A DNA stretch of 64,000 nucleotides from Aliiroseovarius subalbicans (GTDB taxonomy: Bacteria > Pseudomonadota > Alphaproteobacteria > Rhodobacterales > Rhodobacteraceae), in assembly GCF_022678625.1 (NCBI RefSeq), contig NZ_JALBYQ010000003.1, forward strand, positions 310,001-374,000, read 5' to 3'. This document shows positions 27,832-35,940 of this stretch, piece after piece (the stretch's first letter is position 1; each line of letters begins with the position of its first letter). The position numbers and the translations under genes are program-made. The notes beneath the pieces were generated by a model. The model made no database searches. It had not been told where the DNA came from and was given only the letters and a program-made list of their open reading frames with translations.

Positions 27832-28923
27832 ATGATCGACCTTTGGAAGGAAGTCATGGTCGAGAACGCCGCAGCCTGGATTGGCTGGGGTGGTCTGATC
27901 ATCGGTATCATTTTCGGCTTCATCGTTCAGCGCACGAATTTCTGCACGATGGGGTCCATATCCGACATTCTGTCATTCGGAGACTGGCGCCGGTTTCGCG
28001 CCTGGCTGATGGCGACGGGCGTGGCCATCATCGGGGTCGCCGTGCTGGAACGCACGGCCATCGCCGACATGAGCTTTTCAATGTATGTCACCCCGAACCT
28101 GACCTGGGGCGGCCACATCATTGGCGGCTTCATCTTCGGGATCGGCATGGTTTTTGGCGGCGGATGCGTCTCAAAGAACCTTGTGCGCGCGGGCGGGGGT
28201 GATTTGCGGTCACTGATCGTGTTGGTCGTGATCGGCATCTCGGCTTACATGACCATCGGCGGGCTGTTCGGCCCCACACGCGTGGCCTTGGTTGAGCCGA
28301 TGACGGCGGACCTGACCGCAGCGGGCTTCGATGACCAACGCATCGGCACGATCCTGTCCGGGGTGACCGGCATGGCATCGGGCACCGCGAACCTGATCGC
28401 GGTAATCCTGTTTGGCGGTGGTTTCGTGGCCTATGGCTTGGCGAACAAGGCGTTCCGCAGTTCCCCCAGCCACATGATTGCGGGCATCGGCATCGGCTTG
28501 TGTGTGATCGCCGGTTGGCTGCTGACGGCGATGACCTTCGACGAATTTGCTGACAACCCGACGCTGGCCTCCCTGTCCTATGTGCGCCCGGCCGGGGACA
28601 GCATTGATTACTTCATGCGCTTCACGGCCTTTGACGGGATCAGCTTTTCGGTGGTGACCACGCTGGGTGCGCTGATCGGCGCCTTTATCGGCGCAGTTAC
28701 CCAGAAGCGGTTTCACCTGGCCACGTTCAGCGACGCGCCCGACACGTTGCGCAACCTTGGCGGCGGTGTCCTGATGGGGATCGGTGGCGTCGTGGCGCTG
28801 GGCTGCACGGTGGGGCAGGCGGTGACCGGGTTCTCGACCCTCGCGGTCGGATCCCTGCTGACCTTCATCTTCATCATCATCGGCGGGATCGTCGGGATGA
28901 AGGCGATGGAAGCCATGGCCTGA
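27832..28923 (+). CDS. YeeE/YedE family transporter (predicted sulfur-compound uptake)
   Basis: This 363-residue multi-pass protein belongs to the YeeE/YedE family, whose characterised members import thiosulfate; others are tied to sulfane sulfur or selenium. Conserved cysteine motifs are present: RTNFCTMGSISD, GMVFGGGCVSKNLVRAGGG and VALGCTVGQAVTGFS. About nine hydrophobic helices can be traced. The start at 27832 follows CGAGGGAAAAT. Two ATGs upstream in frame lack ribosome sites. A bidirectional terminator separates it from the convergent apbC. It lies at the edge of the sulfur-oxidation island, so it probably supplies thiosulfate or another reduced sulfur compound, but the substrate is unproven. 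Confidence 0.85.
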   Translation: MIDLWKEVMVENAAAWIGWGGLIIGIIFGFIVQRTNFCTMGSISDILSFGDWRRFRAWLMATGVAIIGVAVLERTAIADMSFSMYVTPNLTWGGHIIGGFIFGIGMVFGGGCVSKNLVRAGGGDLRSLIVLVVIGISAYMTIGGLFGPTRVALVEPMTADLTAAGFDDQRIGTILSGVTGMASGTANLIAVILFGGGFVAYGLANKAFRSSPSHMIAGIGIGLCVIAGWLLTAMTFDEFADNPTLASLSYVRPAGDSIDYFMRFTAFDGISFSVVTTLGALIGAFIGAVTQKRFHLATFSDAPDTLRNLGGGVLMGIGGVVALGCTVGQAVTGFSTLAVGSLLTFIFIIIGGIVGMKAMEAMA

Positions 28924-28943
28924 CCTGAACTGGCCTGAATTGG

Positions 28944-28970
28944 AAAGGGCCCCGAAAAGGGGCCCTTTTT
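28944..28970. terminator. Bidirectional terminator between the YeeE-type gene and apbC
   Basis: A perfect 10-bp stem (28944-28953 with 28959-28968) closes a GAAAA loop and ends in a run of T on the plus strand and matching A's before it. It would stop transcription from both converging genes. Confidence 0.92.
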
Positions 28971-28972
28971 CG

Positions 28973-30070
28973 TCAGTCGTCCGCTTCACCCAGAAGCGTC
29001 GCAACCTTCAGCGCAAGTTTCTTGTAGATATCCGCGTGCACTCCGTCGGGCTCCCCGATGATCAGCGGTGTGCCAGCGTCCGAGTTTTCGCGGATCGCCA
29101 TATGCAGTGGCACGGCCCCTAGGAACATCACGCCCAGTCGTCGCGCGTCAGCCTCGGCGCCGCCATGGCCAAAGATCTCGGAAATCTCGCCGCAATGGGG
29201 GCAAACGAAGGACGACATGTTTTCGATGATGCCCAGGATCGGCACATCGACGTCCTTGAACATCTTCAGCCCTTTGCGTGCGTCAACCAGCGCCAGGTCC
29301 TGGGGGGTCGACACGATCACCGAGCCGGACAGCGGTACCTGCTGCGCCATGGTCAGCTGCGCGTCACCCGTGCCGGGCGGCATGTCGAGGATCAGGAAAT
29401 CCAGCTCGCCCCACACCACTTCGCGCACCATCTGCATCAGCGCCGAGACGACCATCGGCCCGCGCCAGATCACCGGGCTTTCCTCATCCATCAGGAACCC
29501 CATCGACATGACCTTCATGCCGTATTTCTCGATCGGGATGATCTTTTCGTCCTCGATCGCGGGGCGGTCGGTGATGTCCAGAAGCCGCGGGATCGACGGG
29601 CCGTAGATGTCGGCATCCAACAGGCCGACCTTGAAGCCAAGGCTGCGCAGCGTGGCGGCCAGGTTCACGGCAGTGGTGGATTTCCCCACCCCGCCCTTGC
29701 CCGAGGCAACGGCGACAATGTGCTTGATGCCGGGAATACCAGCCTGTGCCGGGCGCATGTCGGGGCCGGGCACGCCGGGATTGGTCGGCGGTGACGGGCG
29801 CAGGCTGGGTGCAGCGCCTTCGCCCTTCTCGGCGGTCAGGACGACCAGCAGGCTTTCGATCTTGGGCATGTTGTCACCCAGACGCTGCTCAATCTCGGCC
29901 TTTATCGCGCCCAAGTCGCCCGGAAAATCCGGGGGCACATTGACGGTGACGACGACCTTGTGGCCAGACACCGAGATGTCCTTTTCGCCGACCAGCCCGG
30001 CCTCGACGATATTGCCTTTAACGCCGTCAACTTCGATATGCGCCAGATGCGCAAGGATGCGTGTGATCAT
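28973..30070 (-). CDS. apbC: Mrp/ApbC-type iron-sulfur carrier ATPase
   Basis: Mrp/ApbC/Nbp35-type P-loop ATPases hold and pass [4Fe-4S] clusters to target proteins. The 365-residue protein has an N-terminal MIP18/DUF59 domain (about 1-85), then the deviant Walker A GKGGVGKSTTAVNLA, GPMVVSALMQMVREVVWGELDFLILDMPPGTGDAQL, and the cluster-binding CxxC in FVCPHCGE. It lies 23 bases downstream of soeC on the same strand. SoeA and SoeB together need several Fe-S clusters, so a dedicated carrier in the operon is a sensible reading, though ApbC is also a general housekeeping protein. Confidence 0.92.
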   Translation of the reverse strand: MITRILAHLAHIEVDGVKGNIVEAGLVGEKDISVSGHKVVVTVNVPPDFPGDLGAIKAEIEQRLGDNMPKIESLLVVLTAEKGEGAAPSLRPSPPTNPGVPGPDMRPAQAGIPGIKHIVAVASGKGGVGKSTTAVNLAATLRSLGFKVGLLDADIYGPSIPRLLDITDRPAIEDEKIIPIEKYGMKVMSMGFLMDEESPVIWRGPMVVSALMQMVREVVWGELDFLILDMPPGTGDAQLTMAQQVPLSGSVIVSTPQDLALVDARKGLKMFKDVDVPILGIIENMSSFVCPHCGEISEIFGHGGAEADARRLGVMFLGAVPLHMAIRENSDAGTPLIIGEPDGVHADIYKKLALKVATLLGEADD

Positions 30071-30093
30071 GTGTTTGCCCGCTTGTCCGTTTT

Positions 30094-30969
30094 TCAGTCG
30101 CGTGAGTAATACATGCCGACGACGTGCTCTGCTTCCGCAAAGAACAGCCAGCGCCCGACGATAACCCCCAGGATATGGCAGGCCAATGCGACAAAGCTGG
30201 TCACGTGGCCCGCGGGGGTCAGGAGCAAGATCGCGGCCGGAAGCGCGCCGATCAGAATGCCTGCGATCATTCGCAGTTTCTGCGCGTGCTTGCGGCCGAT
30301 GATGTGCACCATCTCGTCCAGGATATAATTGCGCGCGGTGTGCGCGCTTTCCAGCATCCGAACCGTGCCGATCGACCCCAACCCGGTGGCGGTGCCTTTG
30401 TCGGTGCCAGTCGACGACAGGCGGTCATCGCCCATCTTCCACGCAGCCACTTGCAGCAGGGTCAGAAGCAGGATCAGAACGCCGGCCACCTTCGCCTCGC
30501 CTGCCATGAGCGCGCCGCCCGACAGGGCGTAGAGCAGGAACAGAACCGGGTTCAGCGGCATGTTCCAACGCGGGATCGTTTTCAGCTGGGTATAGATCAT
30601 CGAGGTGGTGAACACCGTGATCAGCGCCAGGATCGACCCGAGATAGCCAAGAAACGGCAAGGCTGTGTCTGCGAAGATCAGCGACAGCGCATAGGGCGCG
30701 AACACCAGAAGCGTCATGACCGACGCGATGCCTTCGCGCGACAGCCACGAGGTGCGCCATTGGCTGAACGCATAGATCGCGTTCTTGCGATTGCCCAGGT
30801 GGAAGGTCGAGGCCAGCAGTCCGCCCACCGCCAGCGCATAGGCGATGAAGAAAAACGCGAACGCGGTGCCGCCGCTTACGTCCGGAAACCCCAGGCCAAG
30901 CCAGGCCAGAAGCCCGAACCCAAGCCCGGAAAACGTGGTGAAGATGATTACGGAAGGTGCCGGGTGCAT
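30094..30969 (-). CDS. soeC: SoeC, membrane anchor of sulfite dehydrogenase
   Basis: SoeC ties the cytoplasmic SoeAB to the inner membrane and passes electrons to quinone. The 291-residue protein has about eight hydrophobic helices and the layout of the DmsC/NrfD anchors, with a loop RKNAIYAFSQWRTSWLSREGI. Start and stop are tightly packed: its ATG overlaps soeB (1-base overlap at 30969). Membership of Soe rather than DMSO reductase is inferred from the A and B subunits: SoeA lacks a TAT signal, and the neighbours are dsr and tusA. Confidence 0.88.
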   Translation of the reverse strand: MHPAPSVIIFTTFSGLGFGLLAWLGLGFPDVSGGTAFAFFFIAYALAVGGLLASTFHLGNRKNAIYAFSQWRTSWLSREGIASVMTLLVFAPYALSLIFADTALPFLGYLGSILALITVFTTSMIYTQLKTIPRWNMPLNPVLFLLYALSGGALMAGEAKVAGVLILLLTLLQVAAWKMGDDRLSSTGTDKGTATGLGSIGTVRMLESAHTARNYILDEMVHIIGRKHAQKLRMIAGILIGALPAAILLLTPAGHVTSFVALACHILGVIVGRWLFFAEAEHVVGMYYSRD

Positions 30970-31709
30970 CAGAGTTTCTCCAGCGCTTTGTCAAGCCAAC
31001 CAAGGAAGCCTTTGGCCTCGGTCGCGACAGGTTTCAGGTCGGGAATGCCTGCGGTTTCCATCGTGTCCTTGGGACGCGGCGGCAGGTATTTGTTCACGGG
31101 CTTGGTGCCTTGTTCAGGCATCAGGTCAAATCCGCCACGCTCGGCCACCAATTTGGACACATCGCTGTCCGGATCGCCAAGATCGCCAAAGTGCCGGGCG
31201 CCTGCGGGGCAGGTCCGCACGCAGGACGGTACGCGGTCCACTTCCTCAAGGTTTTCGTTGTAAATCCGGTCGACGCACAGCGTGCATTTCTTCATCACAC
31301 CCGCCGCCTGATCCAACTCTCGCGCGCCGTAAGGGCAGGCCCAGGCGCACAGGCCACAGCCGATGCAGCGGTCTTCGTTGACCAGAACGATCCCGTCCTC
31401 GGTGCGTTTATAGCTGGCCCCGGTCGGGCAGACCGTGACGCAGGGCGCGTCTTCGCAATGCAAGCAGGATTTCGGGAAGTGCACCGTCTGGGCGGGCTTG
31501 TCCGCGGGCTGCACCTCATAGCTGAACACACGGTTCAGGAAGGTGCCCGACGGGTCCGCGCCATAGGCGTCCATGTCGGACAGCGGCACGCCATAATTCT
31601 CGGTGTTCCAGCCCTTGCAGGACGTCACGCAGCCGTGGCAACCCACGCAGGTGTCCAAGTCGATGACCAGCCCCAGTTTCTTGTCGGTGGATGCAGGAAG
31701 AGCCGTCAT
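30969..31709 (-). CDS. soeB: SoeB, iron-sulfur subunit of sulfite dehydrogenase
   Basis: SoeB carries electrons from the molybdenum site in SoeA to SoeC. The 246-residue protein has four [4Fe-4S] motifs: CVGCHGCVTSCKGWN, CLHCEDAPCVTVCP, CIGCGLCAWACPYG, and CTLCVDRI with CVRTCPAGA. No signal peptide is present; it starts MTALPASTDKKLGLVID, as expected of a cytoplasmic partner. It overlaps soeA by four bases and abuts soeC, so the three are co-translated. Confidence 0.9.
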   Translation of the reverse strand: MTALPASTDKKLGLVIDLDTCVGCHGCVTSCKGWNTENYGVPLSDMDAYGADPSGTFLNRVFSYEVQPADKPAQTVHFPKSCLHCEDAPCVTVCPTGASYKRTEDGIVLVNEDRCIGCGLCAWACPYGARELDQAAGVMKKCTLCVDRIYNENLEEVDRVPSCVRTCPAGARHFGDLGDPDSDVSKLVAERGGFDLMPEQGTKPVNKYLPPRPKDTMETAGIPDLKPVATEAKGFLGWLDKALEKL

Positions 31710-34534
31710 TTCACTTTCCTCGCCACGTTCTTGGGACCTTTGCCAACCGGCGATTTGATCGGCGGATAGGCGGGTTGCGATTCAGGTGGCGGCGGATCGG
31801 CCTTCGCGATCTTCACCCGCAGATCGAACCACGCGGCCTGGCCGGTGATCGGGTCGGAGTTGGCCCAGCGCATCCCGTCCGCTTTGGGCGGCTGAAGCTC
31901 GTGAATGATGTGGTTCAGAAGGAAGCCTTCGGTGGCCTCTGACGCGCCTTCGTCTAGTGCCCAGGCGCCTTTGCGCTTGCCGATCGCGTTCCAGGTCCAG
32001 ATTGTGTTTTCGTTCAACCCGGCCTGATGCGCCACCGGTACGGTGATCGATCCATGCGCCGAGGTGACGGTGGCATAGTCGCCATCTTCGAACCCGTTCG
32101 CCTCCCAAATCTTGGTGGGCAGATACAGGCGGTTCTTGCCGGTGATCTGGCGCAGCCAGGCGTTCTGCGTGCCCCAGGAATGATACATGTGCATCGGCCG
32201 CTGGGTCAGCGCGTGGATCGGGAACTCGTCCGGGTCGACATTCGAATCCTCGAACGGCGCATACCAGATCGGCAGCGGATCCATCGTGTCTTTCACACGC
32301 TGACGCAGGTTCTCGGGCGGTTGCACATCGCCGTGCCCTTCGGCGGCCAGCTGCAACTTGCGCAGCGGCTCGACATACAAGTTGAACACATAGGGCGCGG
32401 GGGCATCAAAGATGCCGCGCTCCACCGCCCAATCCTGATAGCCCTGGTTCCAGGGTTTATAGAACTGCGTTTCCTCGGGCAGGTGATCGACCCAGAAGCC
32501 ACCGTTTTCGATATAGCGGTCCAGCTGTTCAGGGTTCGGCGCGCCGCGCCCCTTGCCGGTCCCGTCCTCACCACGCCAGCCGGCCAGTGGGCCAACACCG
32601 GGGCGGCGTTCGTGGTTCACCAGATAATCGGCGTAGTCCTTGAACTTCTGCGACCCATCTTCGTTCACGAAACCGGGCAGGCCCAATTTGGCGCCCAGCT
32701 CGACCAGCACGGACTGGAAACCGCGCACGTTGCGGTCCGGTTCAACCACCGGCCACCGGATTGCATCGGCCAGCCCGTCAGCCTCGCAGATCGGGCGATC
32801 CAGCAGCGAAATGCAATCGTGCCGTTCTAGATAGGTCGTGTCGGGCAAGATCAGGTCAGCATAGGCGACCGTTTCAGAACTGTAAGCATCCGAGTAGATG
32901 ATATGCGGGATCACATAATCGCCGTTCTCATCCTTGTCGGTCAGCATGCGCATGACCTCAGATGTGTTCATCGACGAATTCCACGCCATGTTCGCCATGT
33001 ACAAAAACAGCGTGTCGATCTTGTAGGGGTCCCCCGCGTGAGCGTTCGAGATGACCATGTGCATCAGCCCGTGGGCCGACAGCGGGTTTTCCCAGGTGAA
33101 CGCCTTGTCGATCCGTTTCGCGCTTCCGTCTTCGTTGATCAGCAGGTGCTCCGGCCCCATCGGATAGCCCAAATGCGGACCGTCCAGCGGCTGACCGGGG
33201 GTGACGCCGGCGTGGGGTTTCGGATGCGCTTCGGGCGGTTTCGGATAGGGCGGCTTGAAGCGGAAGCCGCCGGGCACTTCGACCGACCCCAGGATGATCT
33301 GCAACACATGCAGCGCGCGGCAGGTCTGGAAGCCGTTCGAATGTGCCGAAATCCCGCGCATCGAGTGGAACGAGACCGGGCGCCCGACCATCTTGTCGTG
33401 CTTTTCGCCCTTCCAATCGGTCCAGGGCTGGTCGATGACGATCTCTTCCTCGAACGCCACGCGGGCCAGTTCGGACGCGATCGCCTTGATGCGCGCGGCG
33501 GAAATGCCGGTGCGTTCGGCCACGGCCTCGGGGGCGTAATCGTCGGACAGATACCGGTCGGCCATCAGTTGCAGAACCGGGCGATGGGTGACACCCGCCT
33601 TGCGGATATTGCCCGCCAGATCGGGCATCACGCCCTTCTTGTCATAATCCGCCAGCTTGCCGGTGGCGCGGTTGAGCACCTGCGGCTTGCCGGATTTGCC
33701 GCGCAGGAACAGGCCGAACTCCGGCGAGCTTTCGTCGCCGTTCACCATGAAGCCCGCGTTGGTATAGCGGCTGAGGTAGTTCAGATCGATGTTGCCCGAT
33801 TTCATCAGCGCGTGGATCAGCGACAGGATGAACAGCCCATCGGTGCCCGGCGTGATGCCGACCCATTCATCGGCAATGGCGTTGTAACCCGACCGGATCG
33901 GGTTCACGCCGATGACCTTGGCGCCGCGTTCCTTCAGCTTGCCCAGCCCGATTTTGATCGGGTTGCTGTCGTGGTCCTCGGCCACGCCGAAGATCATGAA
34001 CAGCTTGGTGCGGTCCCAATCGGGTTGGCCAAATTCCCAGAACGCCCCGCCCATCGTATAGATGCCGGCAGCGGCCATGTTGACCGAGCAGAAGCCACCA
34101 TGCGCGGCATAGTTCGGCGTGCCATAGGCCTGCGCGAACCAGCCGGTGAAGCTTTGCGACTGATCGCGACCGGTGAAGAATGCCATCTTCTTCGGGTCCG
34201 TGTCGCGCAGCGGCCCCATCCAGCCCGCAGCAATGTCCAGCGCCTCGTCCCAGCTGATTTCCTCGAACTCGCCCGAACCTCTTGGTCCCACGCGTTTCAT
34301 CGGGGCGTTCAGGCGGGACGGCGCATAATGCTGCATGATCCCGGCCGAGCCCTTGCCGCAGAGCACGCCCTTGTTCACCGGGTGATCGCGGTTGCCTTCG
34401 ATATAAGCGACCTGGCCGTCCTTCATGTGCACGTTGATGCCACACCGGCAAGCACACATATAACAGGTCGTCTGGCGCACCTCGTCGGATACGGGCGGCG
34501 ATGTCTCGACTTTGATGTTCTCAGGCTTGGTCAT
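31706..34534 (-). CDS. soeA: SoeA, molybdopterin subunit of cytoplasmic sulfite dehydrogenase
   Basis: SoeA oxidises sulfite to sulfate at a bis-MGD molybdenum centre in the cytoplasm. The product, about 942 residues, starts with a [4Fe-4S] motif CYMCACRCGINV...VLCGKG and continues as a DMSO-reductase-family enzyme (GRDQSQSFTGWFAQAYG, GVAEDHDSNPIKIGLG, HPWPTDWKGE-like dinucleotide regions). No TAT signal is visible, unlike periplasmic relatives such as polysulfide or thiosulfate reductase; this supports SoeA. Starts at 34552, 34549 and 34534 are possible. I prefer 34534 because the upstream one would overlap the candidate operator and promoter. The regulator gene lies about 130 bases upstream on the same strand. 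Confidence 0.9.
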   Translation of the reverse strand: MTKPENIKVETSPPVSDEVRQTTCYMCACRCGINVHMKDGQVAYIEGNRDHPVNKGVLCGKGSAGIMQHYAPSRLNAPMKRVGPRGSGEFEEISWDEALDIAAGWMGPLRDTDPKKMAFFTGRDQSQSFTGWFAQAYGTPNYAAHGGFCSVNMAAAGIYTMGGAFWEFGQPDWDRTKLFMIFGVAEDHDSNPIKIGLGKLKERGAKVIGVNPIRSGYNAIADEWVGITPGTDGLFILSLIHALMKSGNIDLNYLSRYTNAGFMVNGDESSPEFGLFLRGKSGKPQVLNRATGKLADYDKKGVMPDLAGNIRKAGVTHRPVLQLMADRYLSDDYAPEAVAERTGISAARIKAIASELARVAFEEEIVIDQPWTDWKGEKHDKMVGRPVSFHSMRGISAHSNGFQTCRALHVLQIILGSVEVPGGFRFKPPYPKPPEAHPKPHAGVTPGQPLDGPHLGYPMGPEHLLINEDGSAKRIDKAFTWENPLSAHGLMHMVISNAHAGDPYKIDTLFLYMANMAWNSSMNTSEVMRMLTDKDENGDYVIPHIIYSDAYSSETVAYADLILPDTTYLERHDCISLLDRPICEADGLADAIRWPVVEPDRNVRGFQSVLVELGAKLGLPGFVNEDGSQKFKDYADYLVNHERRPGVGPLAGWRGEDGTGKGRGAPNPEQLDRYIENGGFWVDHLPEETQFYKPWNQGYQDWAVERGIFDAPAPYVFNLYVEPLRKLQLAAEGHGDVQPPENLRQRVKDTMDPLPIWYAPFEDSNVDPDEFPIHALTQRPMHMYHSWGTQNAWLRQITGKNRLYLPTKIWEANGFEDGDYATVTSAHGSITVPVAHQAGLNENTIWTWNAIGKRKGAWALDEGASEATEGFLLNHIIHELQPPKADGMRWANSDPITGQAAWFDLRVKIAKADPPPPESQPAYPPIKSPVGKGPKNVARKVK

Positions 34535-34551
34535 CGGTTCATATCTCATCA

Positions 34552-34567
34552 TTGCGATATTTGAATG
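34552..34567 (-). promoter_or_regulatory. Candidate ArsR/BigR-type operator upstream of soeA
   Basis: Read on the minus strand the site is ATTC-N8-CAAT, one base off the ATTC-N8-GAAT pattern recognised by sulfur-responsive ArsR proteins of the SqrR/BigR type. It lies just downstream of a possible TTGACC -35 (34596-34591) and the start region. It is a single-site pattern match and is not proven. Confidence 0.4.
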
Positions 34568-34680
34568 AACATGGCACAGAAATTCCTTCGGTCAAAAGGA
34601 AATCATGCCACGCCGGGTGCGAGCGAAACAGGCTGCGTTGTCGTCGGGTAGGGCCAGATGACGGCGACATTAAGTCCAGC

Positions 34681-34983
34681 TTAGCAGTTGTCGTCGCAGT
34701 AAAGCCGATAGAGCGTTTCGATCACCGCCATCGCTTCGGGACTGGACATCGAATAGAACACCGATTGCGCTTGCCGGCGGGCAGTCACAAGTTGTTCGCC
34801 GCGCAGTTTGGCAAGCTGTTGTGACACCGTCGATTGCCCCAATCCAGTGGCCTCTTGCAACTGCTGCACAGATTGTTCGCCATTGACCAGTTTGCACAGA
34901 ATCAACAGACGTTTTTGGTTGGAGAGCACGCGCATCAACTCGCTGGCCTTTTCCGCCGTTTCGCTGAGATCATCGATTTCCAC
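34681..34983 (-). CDS. ArsR-family transcriptional repressor, predicted sulfane-sulfur sensor (SqrR/BigR-like)
   Basis: The 100-residue winged-helix protein matches the ArsR fold: SELMRVLSNQKRLLILCKLVNGE, then the recognition helix GLGQSTVSQQLAKLRGEQLV and the wing TARRQAQSVFYSM. Cysteines lie at Cys30, Cys96 and Cys100. The Cys30-Cys96 spacing (66 residues) equals the Cys41-Cys107 spacing of Rhodobacter capsulatus SqrR, the pair that forms a tetrasulfide when exposed to persulfide. It sits between the divergent dsrE2-tusA and the downstream soeABC, both with candidate operators. It probably represses them until sulfane sulfur appears. This reading depends on the cysteine match and on position. 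Confidence 0.82.
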   Translation of the reverse strand: MEIDDLSETAEKASELMRVLSNQKRLLILCKLVNGEQSVQQLQEATGLGQSTVSQQLAKLRGEQLVTARRQAQSVFYSMSSPEAMAVIETLYRLYCDDNC

Positions 34984-35065
34984 GCGCCATGCCCCCGGAT
35001 TTAAATACTTTTCCCAGTTTGACCAGCGAAGAACCCGGCGTCAATGCGCCTGAATCAGAGTTTCC

Positions 35066-35100
35066 TTGACCTCACCCGATAAGTATTCAACAATTTTGAT
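35066..35100 (+). promoter_or_regulatory. Candidate promoter and overlapping operator for dsrE2-tusA
   Basis: TTGACC (35066-35071), a 17-base spacer and AACAAT (35089-35094) form a fair sigma-70 promoter. ATTC-N8-TGAT (35085-35100), a degenerate version of the ATTC-N8-GAAT pattern and part of an imperfect TATTCAA/TTGAT repeat, covers the -10. A repressor bound there would block transcription. Confidence 0.4.
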
Positions 35101-35135
35101 GTAAAGATACACGGGCGATCAGGGAGGGTTTGCCA

Positions 35136-35636
35136 ATGCTGGACCAGATGGACAACGCGAAGTCGATGTCGATTATCGTGACCAAAGGGACGCTGGACTG
35201 GGCATATCCGCCCTTCATCCTGGCGACCACGGCGGCGGCGATGGATGTGGAGGTGACGATGTTCTTCACCTTCTACGGGCTGCAATTGCTGAAGAAGGAC
35301 CTTGATCACCTGAAGATCTCGACGCTTGGAAATCCGGGCATGGAAATGCCGATGATGGGCGGGCACATGTCGATGCCCAACATGGTGTCGATGCTGCCAG
35401 GTGTGGACCGCGCCGCCACCACCATGATGAAGAACCTGATCAAGAAGAAGGGCGTTGCCTCGATCCCCGACCTGCGCGAAGCGGCGGTGGATCTTGAGGT
35501 CAACATGATCGCCTGCCAAATGACGCTGGACCTGTTCGAGTTGAGCCAGGATGACCTGATTGACGGGCTCGAAATCGGTGGCGCGGCGACCTATATGGAA
35601 AACGCGCTCAAGTCCGACATCAACCTTTACATCTAA
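35136..35636 (+). CDS. dsrE2: DsrE2-family sulfur-transfer membrane-associated protein
   Basis: DsrE2 proteins are DsrE/F-fold proteins that exchange sulfur with TusA and often carry a hydrophobic region. This 166-residue member has SIIVTKGTLDWAYPPFILATTAAAM and EVTMFFTFYGLQLLKKD at the N-terminus, a methionine-rich loop (GMEMPMMGGHMSMPNM, residues 68-83), and the conserved cysteine Cys127 in EVNMIACQMT. I chose the ATG at 35136 with AGGGAGGGT a few bases before it. tusA follows after 24 bases, so the pair is one operon. Its role is to move sulfane sulfur from a persulfide donor toward TusA. Confidence 0.87.
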   Translation: MLDQMDNAKSMSIIVTKGTLDWAYPPFILATTAAAMDVEVTMFFTFYGLQLLKKDLDHLKISTLGNPGMEMPMMGGHMSMPNMVSMLPGVDRAATTMMKNLIKKKGVASIPDLREAAVDLEVNMIACQMTLDLFELSQDDLIDGLEIGGAATYMENALKSDINLYI

Positions 35637-35660
35637 ACGACCATTGAGGGAGGAAACCAC

Positions 35661-35885
35661 ATGGCCAACCAGGAACTGAATGCAGAAGGGCTGAATTGCC
35701 CGCTGCCGATCATCAAAGCCAAGAAGGCGCTGAAGGGGATGGATGTAGGTGACGTTTTGTCGATCCGTGCAACCGACCCCGGCTCGGTCGCTGACTTTGC
35801 CGCGTTCTGCAACCAGACGGGTAATGAACTTGTAGCACAAAGTCAGGACGGTGACGTCTTCACATATGAGATCAAACGCGCCTGA
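35661..35885 (+). CDS. tusA: Sulfur carrier TusA
   Basis: TusA carries sulfur as a persulfide on one cysteine, handing it on in tRNA thiolation and in sulfur oxidation. The 74-residue protein has the CPxP motif ELNAEGLNCPLPIIKAKKAL with Cys13 as the carrier, and ends ...EIKRA. The ribosome site GAGGGAGGAAACC is strong. It shares the operon with dsrE2, and together they can pass sulfur to DsrEFH. A 12-bp terminator closes the operon. The convergent gene beyond it is a nucleotidase, not part of the sulfur genes. Confidence 0.93.
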   Translation: MANQELNAEGLNCPLPIIKAKKALKGMDVGDVLSIRATDPGSVADFAAFCNQTGNELVAQSQDGDVFTYEIKRA

Positions 35886-35903
35886 ACTTACGTGCGTGAT
35901 GTG

Positions 35904-35936
35904 AAAGGCCCCGCCAGATCGGCGGGGCCTTTTGCG
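35904..35936. terminator. Rho-independent terminator after tusA (bidirectional)
   Basis: A perfect 12-bp stem (35904-35915 with 35921-35932) with loop AGATC is followed by T-rich sequence on the plus strand. A's before the stem make it usable for the nucleotidase gene that converges from the other side. Confidence 0.92.
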
Positions 35937-35940
35937 TTTT

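Noticed and set aside
31706-34534. Assignment of soeABC as polysulfide, thiosulfate or DMSO reductase
   Set aside because: Those A subunits carry TAT signals for export. This one does not, and the dsr/tusA context fits a cytoplasmic sulfite dehydrogenase.
32903-34564. A 553-codon plus-strand frame opposite soeA
   Set aside because: A reverse-frame shadow of soeA; soeA has all Fe-S and molybdopterin motifs, the other frame has none.
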